Positions 63,001-64,000 of a stretch of 64,000 nucleotides of DNA are shown here, one piece after another (positions within the stretch are counted from its first letter, which is position 1; the number at the start of each line of letters is the position of its first letter). The position numbers and the translations under genes are program-made. The stretch covers positions 62,001 to 126,000 of the forward strand of contig JAODTK010005540.1 of assembly GCA_026419785.1 (NCBI GenBank). Direction: 5' to 3'. The DNA is from Sclerodactyla briareus. Taxonomy: Eukaryota > Echinodermata > Holothuroidea > Dendrochirotida > Sclerodactylidae. The notes beneath the pieces were generated by a model. It did not search any database. It was not told where the DNA came from and saw only the letters and a program-made list of their open reading frames with translations.

Positions 63001-63926
63001 TGCAAGTTTGTTGAATTTTCCACCAAACTTGGTAGATGTGATCACCTTTGCTTCTGACCATTTTGAATGTAGCACTGGGCGTATAGGTACAGTGTAATTG
63101 CCTTAATTGCATAATATATTCCAATTTACCAACTTGGTAGAATTTCGCCAAACTCAGTAGGTATGGTCTGTTCACATTTTCTTTATCTGCATGTGTTTGA
63201 TGTTCAATGATTTGTTGAATTCCATCATATAATAGCTCTTTTTAGAATGATCACTTAGGAACGAGTAAACCATAGCTCATTGACAATTTTACTGCTGTTT
63301 AGAAACTCATTGGTATTTGTCCGCATTTGCATATGTAATTCCATTTTCCAACTTGTTAAGATTTTCGCTAGGGGTTTAGACTTTCAAGTTTTGGGTCAAG
63401 AATGAGTTGAACTGAGCGATAAAACTTCATTCAAATTTGGGTAATTATGGAGAGAAGCATGGGGGGGGGCATGAAGAAGAAAAAAGCAATCACGGGACTT
63501 TTGTAATTGAGAGTCTAACTTCTTAGTCGTTATTTTAAGGATTTTTAGGAATTTTACGCTGTTATATGTGAAATATGTATTTCATTTGACTGATGATTGT
63601 CTGCATGAACGAGGTTGGTTGTTGGTGTAGTGAATATAGAAACCACTGATCGCAGCAACCAGGCGATACCCTTTTTGGCGATTGCCATTGTTTAAGTTTT
63701 ACTGACAAACTGGGTTTCCCCTATGAAGAGTGAATTGCCCTGCTTTAGCGTACCCAAGAGTCAAATTCACAGAGGTTTGATAATGCATGCCTAAGTTTGT
63801 ATTGGCTGCCTATTGTTGAGTTTGAATCCTATTTTGTCCCAGGATGACCATATCCTGTCCCTCTCCACCCTTTTTTTTCCGACAGCCGCAGGTCCAGACG
63901 GTTCGCCAGCAGCTGCACAGAGCCAG
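1..63926 (+). CDS. EP400: EP400/domino-type SWI2/SNF2 chromatin remodeller (partial gene, ~30 exons)
   Basis: This is the ATP-dependent remodelling subunit of TIP60/NuA4-type complexes, which in animals handles H2A.Z exchange in the nucleus. The window holds, in order: the Pro/Gln linker that splits the helicase, the C-terminal helicase lobe (exons 9427-14684), an acidic region, an LTPIEKYA helix, the WAPPTPPQDDND block, a SANT/Myb-like domain (40752-42317), and Gln-rich tail exons. The PPTPPQDD block, SANT domain and Q-rich tail fit EP400/domino and argue against SRCAP or INO80. The helicase lobe itself is closer to fly domino than to the diverged vertebrate EP400 lobe, as expected for an invertebrate single orthologue. 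The N-terminal lobe, HSA domain and start codon lie upstream, and the 3' end lies downstream. Several conserved exons carry one-base insertions or deletions despite intact splice sites, which I attribute to consensus errors. The orthology call is from memory of family sequences, not a search. Confidence 0.9.
49..1092 (+). other. Intron, no feature recognised
   Basis: AT-rich intron. Bases near 400-530 faintly resemble a repeat seen better at 15.14, 16.56, 17.98 and 32.17 kb (gaggcct, then cacttctta/tggtcatta, then tctggagtg). Nothing else is visible. Confidence 0.5.
1093..1301 (+). CDS. EP400: EP400 exon, Gly/Pro/Gln-rich linker
   Basis: The acceptor (tttttgacag) and donor (acacag/gtatgt) are clear, and one frame is open throughout (GYLAGGASHQTIIPTLGGGS ... 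MGPLAQQSPPTQ). The composition matches the long Pro/Gln/Thr/Ser linker inserted between the helicase lobes of EP400/domino. There is no catalytic motif here. The frame is clean and ends in phase 0. Confidence 0.8.
1302..2459 (+). other. Intron, no feature recognised
   Basis: Ordinary intron. A 91-residue minus-strand frame at 1461-1736 shows no recognisable domain and is not called. Confidence 0.5.
2460..2594 (+). CDS. EP400: EP400 exon, Gln-rich linker
   Basis: Acceptor (cattcctctgacag) and donor (tcaagag/gtatgc) are good. The first half reads QQLLSQGLQIRQQQLITGRS. The second half reads sensibly only in another frame (LRGPTSPISHLGQISR), which implies a one-base error or indel in between. 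Composition fits the linker. Confidence 0.65.
2595..3141 (+). other. Intron, no feature recognised
   Basis: A 67-residue frame at 2848-3051 has Cys-rich content but lacks convincing splice borders and EP400-like composition, so it is treated as intron. Confidence 0.45.
3142..3524 (+). CDS. EP400: EP400 exon, long Pro/Gln/Ser/Thr linker exon
   Basis: The acceptor tttttatccag and the donor acctacag/gtaggg bound a 383-base exon. The first part reads MIRPSVPLVNSTPLSPPHSV ... QVIQQRSQLPLQA. After a C-run at about 3329-3341 the sensible frame changes (TPPMTHQRTPVPAQGTTPTS ... TIAQQLLQRNLQ), so the homopolymer length is probably wrong. This is low-complexity linker with no motif of its own. Confidence 0.8.
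3525..3978 (+). other. Intron, no feature recognised
   Basis: Short intron between two clear exons; nothing else visible. Confidence 0.6.
3979..4245 (+). CDS. EP400: EP400 exon, Ser/Thr/Ala/Lys-rich linker
   Basis: Acceptor ctcaacttcacag. One frame is open over the whole exon (GYTGCSAVGTVAPIQLSTVT ... GQRSYQGLAAALLAQSLSFA ... AKGAKADVAKKLTAS). The donor is uncertain (agcaa/gtgatt, or a second gtgacg nine bases on). The Lys-rich end resembles the end of the EP400 linker. Confidence 0.7.
4246..5525 (+). other. Intron, no feature recognised
   Basis: AT-rich intron ending in a long pyrimidine-rich tract (about 5420-5520) ahead of the next acceptor. Confidence 0.55.
5526..5627 (+). CDS. EP400: EP400 exon, basic linker segment
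   Basis: Acceptor ctcccatcacag and donor gaaatcag/gtacct bound 102 bases, read as GGGGIVGPSISSSRRPVVRI and then KLLHKADLERLKS. A polypyrimidine tract more than 100 bases long precedes it. The charged end suggests the start of the segment that returns to the helicase fold. Confidence 0.75.
5628..7074 (+). other. Intron with a short trinucleotide tract and a possible SINE head
   Basis: Contains a short (cat)n tract near 6463-6480 and a tRNA-like stretch at about 6838-6900 (annotated separately). The rest is unremarkable. Confidence 0.5.
6838..6900 (+). repeat. Possible tRNA-derived SINE head
   Basis: The stretch has an A-box-like segment (tggttgatcacagctggtaa) and, about 20 bases on, a B-box-like ggggtttgaattctgg. 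That is the spacing of a polymerase III promoter in a tRNA-derived SINE. There is no intact tRNA fold, and the 3' limit is unclear. Confidence 0.35.
7075..7136 (+). CDS. EP400: EP400 exon, charged helix before C-terminal helicase lobe
   Basis: Acceptor gagttgtttcag and donor ctcatg/gtatgt bound 62 bases reading KEAAEAEKKVRDEKRKSEFS. It aligns in position with the EP400 segment KTRLLKERLDQIY just before the conserved CCAKPIYGEDL motif of the next exon. Confidence 0.75.
7137..7606 (+). other. Intron, no feature recognised
   Basis: AT-rich, with a C-rich patch at about 7190-7220. No coding or repeat signal recognised. Confidence 0.55.
7607..7922 (+). CDS. EP400: EP400 exon, NERRCSQ/PIYG-type segment
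   Basis: Acceptor tttccctacag and donor tcgggag/gtcagt. It reads ESLDRRLHQEHRDTLRRVAR then NYRRCCAKPIYGEDLYSVVS, matching the domain order of human EP400 (NERRCSQAPVYGRDLL). The end makes best sense one frame over (LLEGLKEIVGR, compare human ESLQDVIDRVAFV), so a one-base indel probably lies in the Pro/Ala stretch near 7850-7885. The segment bridges the linker to the C-terminal helicase lobe. Confidence 0.88.
7923..9426 (+). other. Intron with a tRNA-derived SINE
   Basis: Holds the SINE at 7962-8346 and a G-run at about 8982-8993. Nothing else is recognised. Confidence 0.6.
7962..8346 (-). repeat. tRNA-derived SINE, minus strand
   Basis: On the minus strand it begins with a tRNA-like head (ggcagactagctcggtcagt, then agagctccagactgc; A box near consensus). 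It ends with a segment containing agcgctttgagcatgtct and a short ATT-rich tail at about 7962-7980. The head is shared with the stretch at 48345-48418. The B box is poorly preserved, so the copy looks old or noisy. Confidence 0.6.
9427..9622 (+). CDS. EP400: EP400 exon, entry to C-terminal helicase lobe
   Basis: Acceptor ctacttttgcag and donor gactgtg/gtgagt. A single open frame reads AFVVPTVTSPGFSLSVSHPS ... SAGIQYDCG. The block matches domino and EP400 (FVVYVPKV... RLIQYDCGKLQ), in which the IQYDCGKLQ strand starts the C-terminal RecA-like lobe. The exon ends in phase 1, inside the Gly codon of DCGK. Confidence 0.88.
9623..10469 (+). other. Intron, no feature recognised
   Basis: AT-rich intron; nothing recognised. 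Confidence 0.55.
10470..10648 (+). CDS. EP400: EP400 exon, helicase C-lobe motif IV region
   Basis: It reads KLQALDELLRRLKVGSHRVL and then IFTQMAKMLEDVLERFLNFH, the hallmark start of the SNF2 C-terminal lobe. After HGH the text reads as a noisy version of YLRLDGTTKVEQR. The acceptor is not canonical in this sequence (ccaccgcg before gaaactg), and the donor lies near cagacat/gtgcga; both look affected by base errors. This lobe, with the upstream lobe, hydrolyses ATP and translocates on nucleosomal DNA. Confidence 0.85.
10649..11823 (+). other. Intron with a fragment of a dispersed repeat
   Basis: About 11290-11420 resembles, imperfectly, repeats at 13.03-13.14 and 30.54-30.66 kb (ccacaataccaagcccggtt, then aaatccaagacttgcgtgtg). 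The rest is featureless. Confidence 0.45.
11824..12022 (+). CDS. EP400: EP400 exon, helicase motifs V and VI
   Basis: The central part reads without interruption as STRSGGVGVNLTGADTVIFY, the motif V region. It is preceded by a noisy MERFNADKRIFCFIL and followed by a noisy SDWNPTMDAQAQDRCHRIGQ (motif VI) and DVHIYR. At least four single-base indels are needed to read the flanks, yet all conserved residues can be located. This fits consensus error rather than decay. Neither exon border is canonical as written. Confidence 0.85.
13283..13500 (+). repeat. Direct repeat, copy 1 (second copy 14753-14990)
   Basis: The two stretches share cattatgtcacaatc, acattaaatgagggcttgct and aatgttcatttg in the same order and spacing. 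They differ mostly by short indels. The pair brackets the helicase exon at 14571. Confidence 0.75.
13990..14410 (+). repeat. Local direct duplication, unit ~300 bases
   Basis: The block from agtgaccctatt to gttaatctgctgcc occurs at about 14010-14101 and again at about 14308-14408, with gagcc and caagcgagccgctca segments following each. It is an imperfect tandem pair with indel differences. Confidence 0.7.
14571..14684 (+). CDS. EP400: EP400 exon, end of helicase C-lobe
   Basis: Acceptor gccttgccgtatcag. It reads VISEMTIEENIIKKANQKRL, the conserved end of the SNF2 C-terminal lobe. After one base is skipped it continues as DVSIDGG, compare GDMAIEGG in SRCAP/domino. A possible donor is cagaaag/gttatg. 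The exon that should follow (FTTAFF..TIKELF) was not found, and noise may hide it. Confidence 0.85.
14753..14990 (+). repeat. Direct repeat, copy 2 (first copy 13283-13500)
   Basis: Same order of blocks as copy 1, about 1.48 kb downstream. A shorter related block (gggcttgctgaaag ... gaatagttcag) recurs at about 15.94 and 17.35 kb. Confidence 0.7.
15139..18125 (+). repeat. Tandem repeat, ~1.41-kb unit, two full copies plus a partial third
   Basis: Unit starts lie near 15139, 16558 and 17975 (gaggcct, then cacttct/tatggtcatta, then gagccaagagtcacttctca). Internal landmarks repeat at the same offset: aaggcaccttttaagagg at 15400 and its match at 16815, and gttcctgcag at 16081 and 17487. The copies differ mainly by short indels. 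A single related piece lies at 32165-32320. Confidence 0.8.
18310..18660 (+). repeat. Dispersed repeat, copy 1 (second copy 31335-31690)
   Basis: Shares with 31335-31690 the blocks gctcaccactgaccagtt, gggggaatagac, cttatttttaaactgtcacc and acacaatatcattataatct, in the same order. Its direct orientation and position left of the acidic exon mean the pair lies on either side of the DIRS-bearing intron. Confidence 0.75.
18873..19073 (+). CDS. EP400: EP400 exon, acidic region after the helicase
   Basis: Acceptor ctggtttcccag and donor gacaacag/gtaaag. It begins ALAKAEAESDSAAATMDHAE, like the QALCRAEDEEDIRAA segment of SRCAP/domino. Later stretches read as AEFDES and, one frame over, APKVEMELARLDN, which leads into LTPIEKY of the next exon. 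At least two single-base errors are implied. In the family this segment follows the helicase and precedes the conserved LTPIE helix. Confidence 0.82.
19511..19735 (-). repeat. DIRS copy 1, 3' inverted terminal repeat
   Basis: Shares ccttaccttctgga, ctacaaattgcattttcgg and cttcaaacacaccctgtata with the reverse complement of the 62.64-62.87 kb end and with the 55.56 kb end. It starts with a short C/G palindrome (cccccct ... aggggg). Confidence 0.85.
19759..19850 (-). repeat. DIRS copy 1, internal complementary region
   Basis: Joins in one stretch a sequence like one outer end (tccagaaggtaagttgaccc ... ggggggttaa) and a sequence like the other outer end (ttacttcagggcacttact). That is the arrangement DIRS elements use to template their circular intermediate. 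Confidence 0.8.
27005..27185 (-). repeat. DIRS copy 1, 5' inverted terminal repeat
   Basis: Plus-strand text includes ttcggtaccggcgatgtgct, gtatagggtcttttgtgttt and atgcaatttgtagtaaggtc. It is the inverted counterpart of 19511-19735 and parallel to 62.70-62.85 kb. Confidence 0.82.
27186..28450 (+). repeat. Repeat-derived coding-like sequence with a 225-base internal duplication
   Basis: Bases 27318-27530 and 27542-27762 are near-identical tandem copies. Reading frames in the second copy and after it look protein-like: AQEIPEDWYEKAGCNPVQEY, then LVDASLGRAHGNADVDALVR, then a charged helical stretch (SLLDREELLTKEQERYKEDM). The frames do not join as written. I do not recognise the family. The Lys/Glu-rich tail is of a type seen in multi-copy invertebrate genes, but that is an impression only. 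It starts directly at the DIRS copy 1 boundary, so the element may have inserted into or beside it. Confidence 0.5.
28880..29300 (+). repeat. AGGTCA repeat family, single-monomer copy
   Basis: Head (aaagtcaaaggaatctatgc, then a GT-rich stretch and gcttgtaaacacgataact), one monomer, and tail (aaatttgtcagacgtgattt ... taggtttacagaaagagtca) match the head and tail of the array at 48450-50660. Half-sites AGGTCA lie at 29083, 29093 and 29102. Confidence 0.78.
30536..30662 (+). repeat. Dispersed repeat shared with 13030-13140
   Basis: Both carry ctataataccaatcctggtt, cttgttgtaccttctc, ggatatcaa and aataatcacagc in order. A weaker relative lies at 11290-11420. The family is not recognised. Confidence 0.65.
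31167..31250 (+). CDS. EP400: EP400 exon, LTPIEKYA helix
   Basis: Acceptor gtttttctag and donor gctgag/gtaaga bound exactly 28 codons in phase 0: LTPIEKYAVKYMETTLEPIN then TEQLKEAE. The same block is present in EP400 (LTPIEKYALNYLE), SRCAP (LTPIERYAMKFLE) and domino. It follows the helicase and precedes a coiled segment. The exon has no errors. Confidence 0.95.
31335..31690 (+). repeat. Dispersed repeat, copy 2 (copy 1 at 18310-18660)
   Basis: Shares an ordered series of blocks with copy 1 (see that entry), including cttatttttaaactgtcacc and acacaatatcattataatct. Confidence 0.75.
32165..32320 (+). repeat. Isolated fragment of the 1.41-kb repeat unit
   Basis: Carries gaggcctagagtcacttctt, gagccaagagtcacttctca and cttgagaagtgctaa in order, as in the unit starts at 15139, 16558 and 17975. 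Confidence 0.75.
32658..32790 (+). CDS. EP400: EP400 exon, charged coiled segment and FFTY motif
   Basis: Acceptor ctgttgttgcag and donor atgaataag/gtgcat. It reads EKIEEAKKEGELG at the start and SEMEEDDIFFTYG near the end, then one frame over REDAMNK. EP400 has TYTREDAYS at the matching place. The length is 133 bases where a phase-0 to phase-0 exon needs a multiple of three, so at least one indel error is present. Confidence 0.85.
32800..33665. other. GC-rich block of unknown origin inside an intron
   Basis: Composition changes sharply from AT-rich intron to GC-rich sequence just after a G-run at 32803-32818, and returns to AT-rich near 33670. Open frames run on both strands: a 94-residue minus-strand frame at 33013-33297 (SYLLELLLRDLDLVDRDAVP, then VKNYHMICEHPFNFLLPSGI) and an 86-residue plus-strand frame at 33408-33668. 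I recognise neither. It could be an exon cluster of an antisense or nested transcript, a retroposed mRNA, or a transposon fragment. Confidence 0.4.
36690..37430. repeat. Possible diverged copy of the 44.97-kb MITE
   Basis: Starts ttgaaaggacactg and ends gttcctgcagttgtcttt, resembling the ends of the MITE at 44971-45562. An internal block (aactttgcataggaacatat, then ggtttggacctgttgattct) also matches in order. No TTAA is left at the ends, so it is old or misread. Confidence 0.35.
38292..38324 (+). CDS. EP400: EP400 microexon, 33 bases
   Basis: Acceptor tctttacttgcag and donor atgccg/gtaagt enclose exactly 11 codons, EYISQNDEIMP, in phase 0 at both ends. The residues join the previous exon (AMNK) to IWAPPTPPQDD of the next. 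Human EP400 has SMEYVYEDVDGQTEVMPLW at this spot, so the microexon encodes a conserved acidic bridge. Confidence 0.9.
38325..39127 (+). other. Intron, no feature recognised
   Basis: AT-rich intron with nothing recognised. Confidence 0.6.
39128..39278 (+). CDS. EP400: EP400 exon, WAPPTPPQDDND block
   Basis: Acceptor cacattcattccag and donor gagcatg/gtgagt. The clean frame reads IWAPPTPPQDDNDVYIDHSM then QLPPVFIKKEPKRIKMEH. Human EP400 has LWTPPTPPQDDSDIYLDSVM ... KLPPVYVRKERKRHK here. This block is specific to EP400/domino and settles the identity of the gene. It ends in phase 1, matched by the next exon. Confidence 0.96.
39279..40751 (+). other. Intron, no feature recognised
   Basis: AT-rich intron with nothing recognised. 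Confidence 0.6.
40752..41007 (+). CDS. EP400: EP400 exon, basic segment and start of SANT domain
   Basis: Acceptor caataattttgcag and donor cttctgcag/gttagt. It reads VRKIKSHKPEQPHGTQTPSV, then SLFNRPSAALIRMRREMAKQ (human: RSLFDRATPGLLKIRREGKEQ). The last 40 bases read correctly only one frame over as PEWLINEDWALLQ, the first SANT helix (human NPEWLISEDWALLQ). The length requires one indel, consistent with a base error near 40960. Confidence 0.92.
41090..41520. mobile_element. MITE with TTAA target site, 431 bases
   Basis: The left end is TTAA followed by agggcaagtccagtg. The right end is ggctggactttgcct followed by TTAA. The inverted ends agree at 11 of 13 positions, and both sides carry TTAA, the target duplication of piggyBac-type transposases. 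It has no coding capacity. It lies between the two exons that encode the SANT domain. Confidence 0.68.
41700..41960 (+). repeat. Diverged monomer of the AGGTCA repeat family
   Basis: Contains gagcttgtatacatgataac, ggatggatgaa, acttggtatgtatgttcccc and two AGGTCA half-sites at 41855 and 41865 (4-base spacer), in the order seen in the 48-50-kb array. Confidence 0.7.
42090..42317 (+). CDS. EP400: EP400 exon, SANT/Myb-like domain
   Basis: Acceptor gttctacgcag and donor taccgg/gtgagg enclose 76 clean codons: AIQTLQELPLALQPLIPGHT, INWDLVSDIVNSCSRIYRSP, KQCKVRYEGVIIPREEGKLL. Human EP400 reads NWDLVSDVVNSCSRIYRSSKQCRNRYENVIIPREEGK. The fold has the SANT helices and the conserved W, RYRS and RYE positions, and in the family it contributes to chromatin and TIP60-complex contacts. 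Confidence 0.97.
42318..42596 (+). other. Short intron
   Basis: Short intron between two SANT-side exons; nothing notable. Confidence 0.6.
42597..42725 (+). CDS. EP400: EP400 exon, post-SANT segment
   Basis: Acceptor ttgggtttacag. It reads TKSNRPMKTGQLHAQDSNTS and QSGLFSGKF, then VMKS. Human EP400 has KNNRPLRTSQIYAQDENATH ... SHFDLMKMTA. The 3' border is uncertain, since no good donor follows and the text degrades after about 42690. Confidence 0.85.
42726..43150 (+). other. Intron, no feature recognised
   Basis: The open frame that runs on to 43066 shows no EP400-like content after about 42725. Confidence 0.5.
43151..43278 (+). CDS. EP400: EP400 exon, NPKHS ... RAERIAKEKK segment
   Basis: Acceptor ctctgtattgcag and donor gaaaagaag/gtaaga. 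It reads LTNPLMKNPKHSA and then, across several indels, a recognisable NISYDKAN ... QVASRAERIAKEKK. Human EP400 reads NPFQKNPKHASVLAESGINYDKPLPPIQVASLRAERIAKEKK. Three or more single-base errors lie within 128 bases of an otherwise conserved exon. Confidence 0.88.
43279..44296 (+). other. Intron, no feature recognised
   Basis: G-run near 43289-43298 and a T-run near 44181; otherwise nothing. Confidence 0.6.
44297..44402 (+). CDS. EP400: EP400 exon, Gln-rich
   Basis: Acceptor taatttcaacag. It reads QQQEQQQQQRLQAAAARHSA, and the later part reads more sensibly one frame over (GTAQKQTQKTATQPTTATVM). The donor is probably gtaatg/gtgatt. It corresponds to the Pro/Gln-rich region that follows RAERIAKEKK in EP400. 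Confidence 0.7.
44403..44712 (+). other. Short intron with a (gtct)n tract
   Basis: A gtctgtctgt-type microsatellite lies at about 44551-44580. Confidence 0.6.
44713..44910 (+). CDS. EP400: EP400 exon, SIVVNT ... INKRM segment
   Basis: Acceptor ttcaatccccag and donor gactgtg/gtaatc. It begins QAATIARGS and, after one indel, reads VVTGVRGSTAGSIVVNTSTG then GVTFATINKRM. Human EP400 has SGNVIVNTIAGVPAATFQSINKRLA in the same place. This is one of few conserved islands in the Q-rich C-terminal part. Confidence 0.88.
44911..46711 (+). other. Intron with a TTAA-flanked MITE
   Basis: Contains the MITE at 44971-45562. The remainder (45563-46711) is AT-rich with nothing recognised. Confidence 0.6.
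44971..45562. mobile_element. MITE with TTAA target site, 592 bases
   Basis: The left end is TTAA followed by aggacaactgcagg. The right end is cctgcagttgcct followed by TTAA. The ends are inverted repeats apart from a one-base gap. This is a different family from the 41.1-kb MITE but has the same TTAA target, pointing to piggyBac-type mobilisation. It is non-coding. Confidence 0.7.
46712..46947 (+). CDS. EP400: Probable EP400 exon, Gln/Arg/Thr-rich
   Basis: A possible acceptor (ggccgctagagcag) precedes VVRAQGVFVTPYQ, and a later stretch reads HLAQQARVTRTHANL. The donor may be gagtcga/gtgagt. Composition and position fit the EP400 C-terminal region. No block aligns closely with my memory of human EP400, and the frame is unsure. 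Confidence 0.5.
48345..48418 (-). repeat. tRNA-derived SINE head
   Basis: On the minus strand it reads gtcggcggattagctcagtc then ggtaagctccagactgcaaa, followed by gcgagtttgaattc. These are A-box and B-box positions of a tRNA-like polymerase III promoter. The same head occurs at 8346 on the minus strand. Confidence 0.6.
48450..50660 (+). repeat. Tandem array, ~315-base monomer, six to seven copies, with AGGTCA half-sites
   Basis: Monomers start at gcttgtaaacacg(a)taact near 48525, 48830, 49172, 49480, 49793 and 50105, with a shortened one at about 50340-50530. Each carries a tract with two or three AGGTCA-like half-sites, followed by gtctgaaaaccttgtaaac, ttcttatggggagtacagga and ggtgaattttggtcgaaaat. 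Head and tail sequences outside the monomers match the single-monomer copy at 28880-29300. Monomers differ by many indels. Confidence 0.85.
50681..50772 (+). CDS. EP400: Probable EP400 exon, 92 bases
   Basis: Acceptor cctttttaaccccag and donor gatgaag/gttggt. A frame reads KQQATETSSRADE near the end. An alternative start reads TSTHQLKNLGSVHIAS, resembling Q-rich tail sequence. The tail of the tandem repeat element ends about 20 bases before the exon. Identity is inferred from composition and position. Confidence 0.5.
50773..51673 (+). other. Intron, no feature recognised
   Basis: Contains gcaggatttctcacaaaccg at about 51110, a block that recurs at 55295; otherwise nothing. Confidence 0.5.
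51674..51857 (+). CDS. EP400: EP400 exon, Gln/Ala repeat segment
   Basis: Acceptor ccccaacaacag and donor caacag/gtgagt. It reads LERAKLQQQAQAQAQAVQAQ, AQAQAQQQVQLQTLTKVA, then (one base off) ITQQQLTALQQQQQ. Q-rich segments like this are typical of the EP400 tail. The second half of the exon and its donor are repeated in tandem just downstream. Confidence 0.8.
51858..52400 (+). repeat. EP400: Tandem repeat of exon end plus splice donor, 145-base unit
   Basis: The donor motif caacag/gtgagtatggg occurs at 51858, 52003 and 52148, and with a modified lead-in at 52298. Periods are 145, 145 and 150. Each unit contains ccctgaccaaggtagcagtt, agcacagcaacaaccacgat and cagcagcagctgacggcact. These match the 3' half of the preceding Q-rich exon, so the unit is a duplicated exon end together with the start of its intron. 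Confidence 0.85.
52401..52626 (+). other. Rest of short intron
   Basis: AT-rich, ends in acceptor cttatctcaccag. Nothing else. Confidence 0.6.
52627..52741 (+). CDS. EP400: EP400 exon, LAQKLRSPEMQA segment
   Basis: Acceptor ttatctcaccag and donor tcgcaag/gtgagg. The clean frame reads LAQKLRSPEMQAILKQRAKG then LSTVKGLTVSSVPGVASQ. It ends in phase 1, and the following exon supplies the completing bases (V-L-S-Q-A-Q). This is a C-terminal region with a short amphipathic helix. Confidence 0.88.
52742..52969 (+). other. Short intron
   Basis: 228 bases with canonical borders and no other feature. Confidence 0.8.
52970..53152 (+). CDS. EP400: EP400 exon, QAQAQIKQQ and KVQLPKLR segment
   Basis: Acceptor gtttctctcaccag and donor aaagtg/gtgaga. 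It begins LSQAQAQIKQQAVTVSGPSP. The second half reads better one frame over (TPGDTGESSTGPTAQKVQLP then KLRPDAQT), so one indel is likely. It has the composition of the EP400 C-terminal tail. Confidence 0.8.
53153..54082 (+). other. Intron, no feature recognised
   Basis: Nothing recognised. Confidence 0.6.
54083..54198 (+). CDS. EP400: EP400 exon, QQVTAPGQG segment
   Basis: Acceptor cttgcccccaccag and donor aagtccgg/gtcagt. The most EP400-like frame reads AQQVTAPGQGVAQNATLVQR then VVAGQVRV. The first 30 bases read better as TGQQQLSL in another frame, implying one indel. Gln/Val/Ala-rich tail. Confidence 0.75.
55559..55745 (+). repeat. DIRS copy 2, 5' inverted terminal repeat
   Basis: Carries ttacttcagggcacttacct, ctacaaattgcattttctgc, cttcaacacaccctatacca and gttaaagcacagcaccgg. 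It is the reverse complement of the 62.70-62.82 kb end. Confidence 0.85.
62553..62640 (+). repeat. DIRS copy 2, internal complementary region
   Basis: The stretch runs from agtccagaaggtaagtgccc through a C/G palindrome (ttaaccccccgcgttaaggg) to ggggcaacttaccttctgga. It thus contains both end sequences joined head to head, next to the 3' repeat as in DIRS-1. Confidence 0.82.
62641..62865 (+). repeat. DIRS copy 2, 3' inverted terminal repeat
   Basis: Carries cggtaccggggctgtgctta, gtggtatagggtgtgttgaa, ccgaaatgcaatttggtagt and ccagaaggtaagttgcccct. It ends in the palindrome cccccttaacgggggg. Confidence 0.85.
63886..63926 (+). CDS. EP400: EP400 exon, QTVRQQLHRA segment
   Basis: Acceptor tttttttccgacag and donor agagccag/gtaaga bound 41 bases reading PQVQTVRQQLHRA. 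The Gln-rich content continues the C-terminal tail across the DIRS-bearing intron. The gene runs on beyond the window. Confidence 0.75.
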
Positions 63927-64000
63927 GTAAGAGGAACCAGGGGCCGACGCTGTCCATACCGCATTCTGGTAAACCGGTCACCATCATACCACACGGTACT

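Larger units (their letters stand above)
54199..63885 (+). other. Large intron (9.7 kb) carrying a sense-strand DIRS element
   Basis: Bases 54199-55558 are AT-rich intron with a G-run at 55110-55132. The DIRS copy occupies 55559-62865. Bases 62866-63885 are AT-rich; 62870-63370 contains repeated phrases (tttgcataaattttatgcaa, then caccaaacttggtagatgtg, and diverged versions) typical of an old dispersed repeat, also seen just left of the element at 55440-55558. Confidence 0.7.

Noticed and set aside
1-63926. The gene could be a pseudogene, because many exons need frame changes to read.
   Set aside because: Splice sites, exon phases and conserved residues are preserved over ~30 exons, and the problems are single-base indels that also affect unrelated repeats. 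Consensus error is simpler.

Overview
The window is eukaryotic. It is the middle and 3' part of one large, intron-rich plus-strand gene, the EP400/domino-type SWI2/SNF2 chromatin remodeller (p400 subunit of the TIP60/NuA4-type complex). About 30 exons can be placed between base 1 and base 63926. Most have canonical AG/GT borders, matching phases and recognisable conserved blocks: the C-terminal helicase lobe, an LTPIEKYA helix, a WAPPTPPQDDND block, a SANT/Myb-like domain, and long Gln/Ala/Pro/Thr-rich tails. The gene starts before the window, since the N-terminal helicase lobe and HSA region are absent, and it continues past its end. Large introns packed with DIRS retrotransposons, tRNA-derived SINE heads and TTAA-flanked MITEs suggest a marine invertebrate, perhaps an echinoderm, hemichordate or cephalochordate. 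The species cannot be fixed from sequence alone.

Layout. 1-5.6 kb: exons of the Pro/Gln/Ser/Thr linker that splits the helicase. 7.0-14.7 kb: end of the linker and the C-terminal helicase lobe (RVLIFTQM, GGVGVNLTGADTVIFYD, ISEMTIEENIIKKANQKR). 13.0-18.7 kb: tandem and dispersed intronic repeats. 18.9 kb: acidic post-helicase exon. 19.5-27.2 kb: a DIRS-type tyrosine-recombinase retrotransposon in antisense. 27.2-30.7 kb: a repeat-derived coding-like stretch and other repeats. 31.2-44.9 kb: post-helicase helix, PPTPPQDD block, SANT domain, Q-rich exons. 48.4-50.7 kb: a tandem array whose ~315-bp monomers carry AGGTCA half-sites. 50.7-54.2 kb: Q-rich C-terminal exons, one with its last part tandemly repeated. 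55.56-62.87 kb: a second DIRS copy, in sense. 63.9 kb: a further Q-rich exon.

Data quality matters. Conserved exons, tandem duplicates and the two DIRS copies all differ from expectation mainly by single-base insertions and deletions rather than substitutions. The simplest reading is an error-rich long-read consensus over a functional gene, not a pseudogene. No other host gene was recognised. The remaining open reading frames are shadows, intronic noise or pieces of the DIRS copies.
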